Positions 41,153 to 45,822 of a stretch of 45,822 bases of DNA are shown in pieces. Within the stretch, counting starts at the first letter, position 1, and the number at the start of each line of letters is the position of its first letter. Source of the DNA: CAZWEZ01 sp964632795 (lineage in GTDB: Bacteria > Pseudomonadota > Alphaproteobacteria > Rhodospirillales > 2-02-FULL-58-16); assembly GCA_964632795.1 (NCBI GenBank), contig CAZWEZ010000019.1, positions 1 through 45,822 on the forward strand, in the 5' to 3' direction. Below the pieces are notes generated by a model. That model made no database searches and was not told the origin of the DNA. It was given only the letters and a program-made list of their open reading frames with translations. A program made the position numbers and the translations under genes.

Positions 41153-42283
41153 TTATTCCAGTGGCACCACGGCGTCGAGAAGCAGTTCCTTGAACAGCCC
41201 CAGCAGGTGCATGTCTAGCTTGTCGTTCATGTCCTGCATGATGACGATCGCCTTCTCGGCCGGCATCGCGGGCTTGTAGGTCCGGCGGTCGGTCAGCGCC
41301 CCGTAGATGTCGACGATCGAGGCCATGCGGGCCAGTTCGTTGAGTTCGGCGCCCTTGATGCCGTTGGGATAGCCGCTGCCGTCCAGCTTTTCGTGGTGCT
41401 GGAGGGCGATGATGGTGACCCCGGGGCTGATCCCCGGGGAGGCGTCGAGGATCCGTTTGGAATGGTTGACGTGGCTCTTCATCATCTCCCATTCCTCGCC
41501 CAGCAGCTTGCCCGGCTTGTTGAGGATATCCAGGGGCACCATGGCCTTGCCGATGTCGTGCATCAGGCCGCCCGTGGCCAGGGTCAGCAACTCGTTACCG
41601 TCCTTGCCGCTGCGCATGCCCATGGCGTGGCCGAGAAGCGACAGGAAGATGGCCAGGCGCAGGGAGTGGACGTAGGTGTAGTCGTCGTGGTTCCGGATCC
41701 CCATCAGGATGCCGCTGATCTGATCGGTGCCGATGGCCTCGATCAGCGGCCCGCAGCTTTCCTCGATCTTGGCCATGGGAAGGGGGTCCCCCTCCTGGAC
41801 GCCCTTGAAGCAGTCGGTGAAGATGCTGACGGTCTCGCTGAGGGCTTTCTTCTGAAGCGGCGGCAGGCTTTCCCAGGTCCGCTCCACCGTGATGTTGACC
41901 AGCTTCGAGATGGCGCCCAGCAACTGGCTCTTGCGGAACGGCTTGGCGAGCACGGCTTCGGACTCCGCGTACATCACCTCGTCCAGCGTCCCCAGGCTCT
42001 TGGAATCGGCGACGGCGATCACCGGAATCCGCTTCAGCTCGGCGATCTCGCGCATCTCGCCGAGAAACTTGGCGCCCCCCATCGGCGGCAGGAAGGCGTC
42101 GATGACGGCCGCCGTCGGACGCGTCTTGACCATCCCGGCGATGGCCTCGCTGGCGCTCTCATAGGCGACGACGCGGTAATAGGATTCGAGAGCCCCGATG
42201 ATCTCGGACCTGAACCGCTTGTCGCCGGTGGTCACGGCGATTCGGGGTAATTCGATAACGCCCTTGGAACCCGCGTCGCTCAT
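41153..42283 (-). CDS. response-regulator-like protein with HD-GYP domain
   Basis: This is a protein of 376 aa with an N-terminal receiver-like domain (about residues 10-130; candidate phospho-Asp in AAVIDAFLPPMGG and the Lys in AVLAKPF) and a C-terminal HD-GYP domain (GLMHDIGKAMVPLDIL, HHEKLDGSGYPNGIKG, the later ALTDRRTYKPAM). HD-GYP domains hydrolyse cyclic di-GMP or related dinucleotides. The receiver has only one of the usual two acidic residues at its N-terminal edge, so phosphorylation is uncertain. It is separate from the benzoyl-CoA genes, which are divergent. Confidence 0.87.
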   Translation of the reverse strand: MSDAGSKGVIELPRIAVTTGDKRFRSEIIGALESYYRVVAYESASEAIAGMVKTRPTAAVIDAFLPPMGGAKFLGEMREIAELKRIPVIAVADSKSLGTLDEVMYAESEAVLAKPFRKSQLLGAISKLVNITVERTWESLPPLQKKALSETVSIFTDCFKGVQEGDPLPMAKIEESCGPLIEAIGTDQISGILMGIRNHDDYTYVHSLRLAIFLSLLGHAMGMRSGKDGNELLTLATGGLMHDIGKAMVPLDILNKPGKLLGEEWEMMKSHVNHSKRILDASPGISPGVTIIALQHHEKLDGSGYPNGIKGAELNELARMASIVDIYGALTDRRTYKPAMPAEKAIVIMQDMNDKLDMHLLGLFKELLLDAVVPLE

Positions 42284-42393
42284 CCTTCCCCCTTCCCCCT
42301 TCCGTTATCGCCCCCACCCTATCAAATGGTAGTGGAGGTTCGCGGTCAACAGGTGGAAAACCACAGGTGCCGTATTTATCTACGTGGTGGCGC

Positions 42394-42423
42394 TTGACGG
42401 CTAAAGCGGCATTGTGGTACTAA
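42394..42423 (+). promoter_or_regulatory. candidate promoter of the benzoyl-CoA pathway genes
   Basis: TTGACG (42394-42399), an 18-base spacer and TACTAA (42418-42423) form a plausible sigma-70 promoter about 100 bases before had. The 242-base gap from 42284 to 42525 shows no other obvious feature. Confidence 0.45.
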
Positions 42424-42525
42424 AATGCCTAATAAAGCCTGCAACGCACGCTCAGCCGGCTATTGGGTCCGCTCCCCGACCCGGTGGGTGGCCCGACGTG
42501 GGGGAAACCGAGGGAGGATGGATTG

Positions 42526-43593
42526 ATGTCGATTACCGCGCACCGTTGGATGATGACCGCCGTCGGCGAGCCGATGGCCCGGGAGGACTTCGATCCGTTT
42601 CCCCCCGGCCCCGGCGAGGTGGTGGTCGACATCGCCGGCTGCGGCGTCTGCCACACCGATCTCGGCTACCTGTACGACGGGGTGCGCACCAACCACGAGC
42701 TTCCCCTGGCGCTGGGCCACGAGATCAGCGGCCGGGTGGCCGCCGCCGGCCCCGGCGCCGAGTCGTGGCGGGACCAGGCGGTGATCGTCCCCGCCGTCAT
42801 CCCGTGCGGCGAATGCGATCTGTGCCGGCGCGGCAAGGGCACCATCTGCCGGGCCCAGAAGATGCCCGGCAACGATATCCAGGGCGGCTTCGCCAGCCAC
42901 GTCGCGGTCCCCGCCAGGGGGCTGTGCAAGGTCGACGAGAGGCGCCTGGAGAAGGCCGGCCTGGAGCTGGCCGACGTCTCGGTGGTCGCCGACGCCGTCA
43001 CCACCCCGTATCAGGCGGTGGTCCAGGCCGGGGTCGTCGAGGGCTCGCTGGCGATCGTCATCGGCATCGGCGGCATCGGCGGCTACTGCGTCCAGATGGC
43101 GGCCGCCTTCGGGGCCACCGTGGTCGCCATCGACATCGACGACGCCAAGCTGGCGGCGATGAAAAGCTACGGCGCCGCCAAGACCTTCAACGCCACCGAG
43201 ATCGGCGGCCGCGAGCTCAAGAAGGCGATCGGCGCGTTTGCCAGGGAAAACGGGCTGCCGTCCACCGAGTGGTTCATCTTCGAGTGCTCCGGCTCCAAGG
43301 CCGGCCAGGAGAGCGCCTACGGCCTGCTGGTCCACGGCGCGACCTTGGGGGTGGTCGGCTTCACCATGGACAAGGTCGAGGTCCGGCTGTCCAACCTGAT
43401 GGCCTTCCATGCCCGGGCCCAAGGCAACTGGGGCTGCCCGCCGGAGCTCTACGGCGGGGCGCTGGAGCTGGTCTACGACGGCCGGGTCAAGGTCGGCCCC
43501 TTCGTCGAACAACGCCCGCTCGCCGAGATCAACCAGGTCTTCGAGGCGGTCCACGCCCACAAGATGGCCAAACGCGCCATCCTGGTTCCGTAA
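42526..43593 (+). CDS. had: 6-hydroxycyclohex-1-ene-1-carbonyl-CoA dehydrogenase
   Basis: This is a zinc-dependent alcohol dehydrogenase, 355 aa, of the anaerobic benzoyl-CoA pathway: it oxidises the 6-hydroxy intermediate to 6-oxocyclohex-1-ene-1-carbonyl-CoA with NAD+. The catalytic zinc ligands are in GCGVCHTDLG and ALGHEISGRV, the structural zinc site is CGECDLCRRGKGTIC, and the Rossmann loop is GIGGIGGYCVQMAA. The ATG at 42526 follows a GGAGG site 8 bases away. The order had-oah-dch-bcrC matches the Thauera-type cluster and is the strongest evidence for the specific name. Confidence 0.93.
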   Translation: MSITAHRWMMTAVGEPMAREDFDPFPPGPGEVVVDIAGCGVCHTDLGYLYDGVRTNHELPLALGHEISGRVAAAGPGAESWRDQAVIVPAVIPCGECDLCRRGKGTICRAQKMPGNDIQGGFASHVAVPARGLCKVDERRLEKAGLELADVSVVADAVTTPYQAVVQAGVVEGSLAIVIGIGGIGGYCVQMAAAFGATVVAIDIDDAKLAAMKSYGAAKTFNATEIGGRELKKAIGAFARENGLPSTEWFIFECSGSKAGQESAYGLLVHGATLGVVGFTMDKVEVRLSNLMAFHARAQGNWGCPPELYGGALELVYDGRVKVGPFVEQRPLAEINQVFEAVHAHKMAKRAILVP

Positions 43594-43632
43594 CCGTCTC
43601 CATGGGTCATTATCAGTGCAGGTTGGTATAAA
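43594..43632. repeat. 39-bp dispersed repeat, copy B
   Basis: This copy begins on the base after the had stop and ends 12 bases before the oah ATG. It matches 18-56 at 33 of 39 positions. It includes the AAGGA-like bases of the oah ribosome-binding region only at its edge. No second function is evident. Confidence 0.6.
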
Positions 43633-43644
43633 GGATTGAAAACG

Positions 43645-44781
43645 ATGACCGCCGATACCCCATCCGTCGTCAAGGCCACCAAGCCGGCCGAACTGATCGA
43701 CCACAACCTGAGCGCCGAGACCGTGGTCCCCGGCGTGCTGTACGAAAAACGCCCGGCCAAAAAGCTTTCGGGAGAGACCGTCGAGGGGCTGTACAACGCC
43801 TGGATCACGCTCGACAACCCCAAGCAGTTCAACTCCTACACCACCGACATGGTGAAGGGGACGATCCTCGCCTTCCGCCGCGCCTCCAACGCCCGGGACG
43901 TGGTCGCCGTGGTCTTCACCGGCACCGGCGACAAGGCGTTCTGCACCGGCGGCAACACCAAGGAATACGCCGAGTACTACGCCGGCAACCCCCAGGAATA
44001 CCGCCAGTACATGCGGCTGTTCAACGACATGGTCAGCGCCATCCTGGGCTGCGACAAGCCGGTCGTGTGCCGGGTCAACGGGATGCGAATCGGCGGCGGC
44101 CAGGAAATCGGCATGGCCTGCGACTTCTCCATCGCCCAGGACCTGGCCCGCTTCGGCCAGGCCGGCCCCAAGCACGGCTCGGCGGCGATCGGCGGTTCCA
44201 CCGACTTCCTGCCGGTGATGATCGGCTGCGAGCAGGCGATGGTCTCGGGCGTGCTGTGCGAACCGTTCAGCGCCCACAAGGCCTACCGGCTGGGCATCGT
44301 TTCCGACATCGTGCCGGCGCTCAAGGTCGATGGCGAGTTCGTCCCCAACCCGCTGGTCCACATCGACGCCATGTTCGACGACTGGGGCCGCATCCTCCAC
44401 GGCGAGCTCAAAAGCGGCGAGGAGGCCAAGGCCGGCAAGGAGCTGTTCAAACGGGGCGAGGTCGATCTGAGCCTGCTCGACGCCAAGGTCGAGGAGCTGT
44501 GCGCCAAGCTGCTCGAGACCTTCCCCGACTGCACCACCAAGTCGGTCGAGGAACTGCGCAAGCCCAAGCTCGAGGCCTGGAACCGCAACCACGAGGACGC
44601 CCGCGCCTGGCTGGCGCTCAACATGATGACCGAGGCCCGCGCCGGCTTCCGCGCCTTCAACGAGGGGACCAGGGAGAGCGGCCGCGAGATCGACTTCGTG
44701 GCTCTGCGCCAGGCCCTGGCGGTGGGCACCCCGTGGACCCCCGAGCTGACCGAGAGCCTGATGCCCAAGGCCAAGGATTAA
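43645..44781 (+). CDS. oah: 6-oxocyclohex-1-ene-1-carbonyl-CoA hydrolase
   Basis: This is the ring-opening hydrolase of the benzoyl-CoA pathway, 378 aa: it adds water twice to 6-oxocyclohex-1-ene-1-carbonyl-CoA to give 3-hydroxypimelyl-CoA. It is a crotonase with a longer N- and C-terminal extension than ordinary hydratases. Core motifs are ITLDNPKQFNSYTTDMV, the oxyanion loop GDKAFCTGGNTKEYAE and RVNGMRIGGGQEIGMACDFS. The ATG at 43645 follows an AAGGA site 9 bases away. It lies between had and dch, 3 bases before dch. Confidence 0.94.
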   Translation: MTADTPSVVKATKPAELIDHNLSAETVVPGVLYEKRPAKKLSGETVEGLYNAWITLDNPKQFNSYTTDMVKGTILAFRRASNARDVVAVVFTGTGDKAFCTGGNTKEYAEYYAGNPQEYRQYMRLFNDMVSAILGCDKPVVCRVNGMRIGGGQEIGMACDFSIAQDLARFGQAGPKHGSAAIGGSTDFLPVMIGCEQAMVSGVLCEPFSAHKAYRLGIVSDIVPALKVDGEFVPNPLVHIDAMFDDWGRILHGELKSGEEAKAGKELFKRGEVDLSLLDAKVEELCAKLLETFPDCTTKSVEELRKPKLEAWNRNHEDARAWLALNMMTEARAGFRAFNEGTRESGREIDFVALRQALAVGTPWTPELTESLMPKAKD

Positions 44782-44784
44782 GTC

Positions 44785-45555
44785 ATGACCGACTCTCCCC
44801 TGAAGGTTTGGACCGATCGCCAAGGCAAGCTGGGGCGGCTGCGCCTGGCCCGGCCCAAGGCCAACGTCATCGACGCCGCGATGATCGCCGCGCTCGACGC
44901 CGCGATCGCCGAATACGCCTCCAACCAGGGCCTCAACGGCGTGCTGCTCGACCATGAAGGCCCCCACTTCAGCTTCGGAGCCAGCGTCGAGGAGCACCTG
45001 CCCGGCCACTGCGACGCCATGGTGAAGGGACTCCACGCCCTGATCGGGCGGATGGTCGCCTTCCCGGTGCCGATCCTGGTCGCGGTGCGCGGCCAGTGCC
45101 TGGGCGGCGGCCTGGAGGTCGCCGCCGCCGGCAACCTGATCTTCGCCGCCCCGGAGGCTGCCCTCGGCCAGCCCGAGATCAAGCTGGCGGTGTTCGCGCC
45201 GGCGGCCAGCGTCCTGCTGCCCAAGCGCATGGGCCGGGCCAACGCCGAGGACCTGTTGTTCTCGGGGCGCTCGGTGTCGGGCGCCGAGGGCCACGCCATG
45301 GGCCTGGTCGACACCCTCGCCGAGGACCCGGAGGCCGCCGCGCTGGCCTATTTCGACGACCACCTGGCCGGACTCAGCGGCAGTTCGCTGCGTTACGCGG
45401 TACGCGCCGCGCGGGAGGGCTTCGCGGCCCACGTCAAGGCCAACCTGTCCCGGGTCGAGGAGCTGTACCTCACCGGCCTGATGGACACCGCCGACGCCGT
45501 CGAAGGCCTGGAGGCCTTCATCGAGAAACGTCCCGCGGTGTGGAAGAACGAATAA
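44785..45555 (+). CDS. dch: cyclohexa-1,5-dienecarbonyl-CoA hydratase
   Basis: This is a crotonase, 256 aa, which adds water to the cyclic dienoyl-CoA product of benzoyl-CoA reductase. The core has the oxyanion loop GPHFSFGASVEEHLPGHC (the Thauera-type Dch signature region) and VRGQCLGGGLEVAAAGNLIF. It follows oah by 3 bases and precedes bcrC by 4, so it belongs to the same transcript. The hydratase role is deduced mainly from position and the match to the family's distinctive VEEHLPGHCDAMV segment. Confidence 0.93.
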   Translation: MTDSPLKVWTDRQGKLGRLRLARPKANVIDAAMIAALDAAIAEYASNQGLNGVLLDHEGPHFSFGASVEEHLPGHCDAMVKGLHALIGRMVAFPVPILVAVRGQCLGGGLEVAAAGNLIFAAPEAALGQPEIKLAVFAPAASVLLPKRMGRANAEDLLFSGRSVSGAEGHAMGLVDTLAEDPEAAALAYFDDHLAGLSGSSLRYAVRAAREGFAAHVKANLSRVEELYLTGLMDTADAVEGLEAFIEKRPAVWKNE

Positions 45556-45559
45556 TACA

Positions 45560-45822
45560 ATGACCACTAGCGCCGACATCGTCGCCCGTTGCCAGGCCCT
45601 GCTGGAGGACCTGGACTTCACCGAGGTCCGTCGCTGGAAGGCGGCCGAGCCGGGGCGCAAGGTGATCGGCTACCTGCCGGTCTACGTGCCCCGCGAGATC
45701 ATCCACGCCGGGGGCATGCTGGCGCTGGGCGTGCTCGGCGGCGGCGACGGCATCGAGGTGATCCACGGCGACGCCTATTACCAGAGCTACATCTGCCGCA
45801 TCCCGCGCTCGACCATCGAGCT
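45560..45822 (+). CDS. bcrC: benzoyl-CoA reductase subunit C (partial, runs off window)
   Basis: The first 87 codons of a BcrC-type subunit of ATP-dependent benzoyl-CoA reductase are visible. The translation includes RRWKAAEPGRKVIGYLPVY and VPREIIHAGGMLALGVLGGG, with the HgdB/BcrC-type cysteine expected in YQSYICRIPRS. The ATG at 45560 lies 4 bases after the dch stop. BcrC and BcrB bind the [4Fe-4S] cluster and the benzoyl-CoA site. The remaining bcr genes and ferredoxin presumably follow outside the window. Confidence 0.9.
   Translation, partial: MTTSADIVARCQALLEDLDFTEVRRWKAAEPGRKVIGYLPVYVPREIIHAGGMLALGVLGGGDGIEVIHGDAYYQSYICRIPRSTIE

Noticed and set aside
42460..45660. A 1,066-codon minus-strand open frame over the benzoyl-CoA genes
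   Set aside because: It is antisense to had, oah and dch, which have full family motifs and good ribosome-binding sites.

Overview
The window is about 46 kb of GC-rich, densely packed chromosome. It most resembles an alphaproteobacterium of the Rhodospirillales or Magnetospirillum type. The reasons are the thrS-infC-rpmI-rplT order, the divergent glpK/glpR pair, and a Thauera/Magnetospirillum-style anaerobic benzoyl-CoA cluster (had-oah-dch-bcrC) running off the right edge. The taxonomic call is an inference from gene content.

Layout. (1) 1-5.9 kb: translation genes (rplT, rpmI, infC, thrS; minus strand), then glycerol kinase and its DeoR-type repressor. (2) 5.8-7.3 kb: a foreign AT-richer insert in the 3' end of glpR. 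It carries a RES/Xre toxin-antitoxin pair and an IS1595-type transposase remnant, and is bracketed by an exact 137-bp direct repeat of glpR. (3) 7.3-17.2 kb: one tightly coupled minus-strand operon. In transcription order it reads molybdenum hydroxylase (FAD, 2Fe-2S and Mo subunits), enoyl-CoA hydratase, F420:NADP oxidoreductase, cofE, cofD, cofC and a fused cofGH, which is almost a complete coenzyme F420 pathway. (4) 17.2-26 kb: a divergent LysR regulator bracketed by a 45-bp inverted repeat. Beyond it lie a luciferase-like (LLM, probably F420-dependent) oxidoreductase, an alpha/beta hydrolase, a crotonase, a BadH-like dehydrogenase and an acyl-CoA ligase, and on the opposite strand a CoA-transferase and an amidase. 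Regions 3 and 4 together look like a catabolic module that carries its own cofactor supply. (5) 26-42 kb: mixed housekeeping and accessory genes (CapA-like, Na/Pi cotransporter, cupin, MORN protein, MFS, NatAB-type ABC exporter, Hsp20, TPP enzyme, pterin dehydratase, PaaI/thiolase pair, HD-GYP protein). Two copies of a perfect or near-perfect hairpin element sit at 27.9 and 41.1 kb. (6) 42.5-45.8 kb: the benzoyl-CoA pathway genes.

The most interesting points are: F420 biosynthesis placed in the same operon as a molybdenum hydroxylase and opposite an LLM enzyme, with a shared regulator; the inverted repeat bracketing that regulator; the palindromic elements with compensating stem changes and copy-specific palindromic flanks; the toxin-antitoxin insert, whose promoter spacer is exactly a palindrome; and a possible RNA thermometer ahead of hsp20. 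No tRNA, rRNA or CRISPR array was seen.
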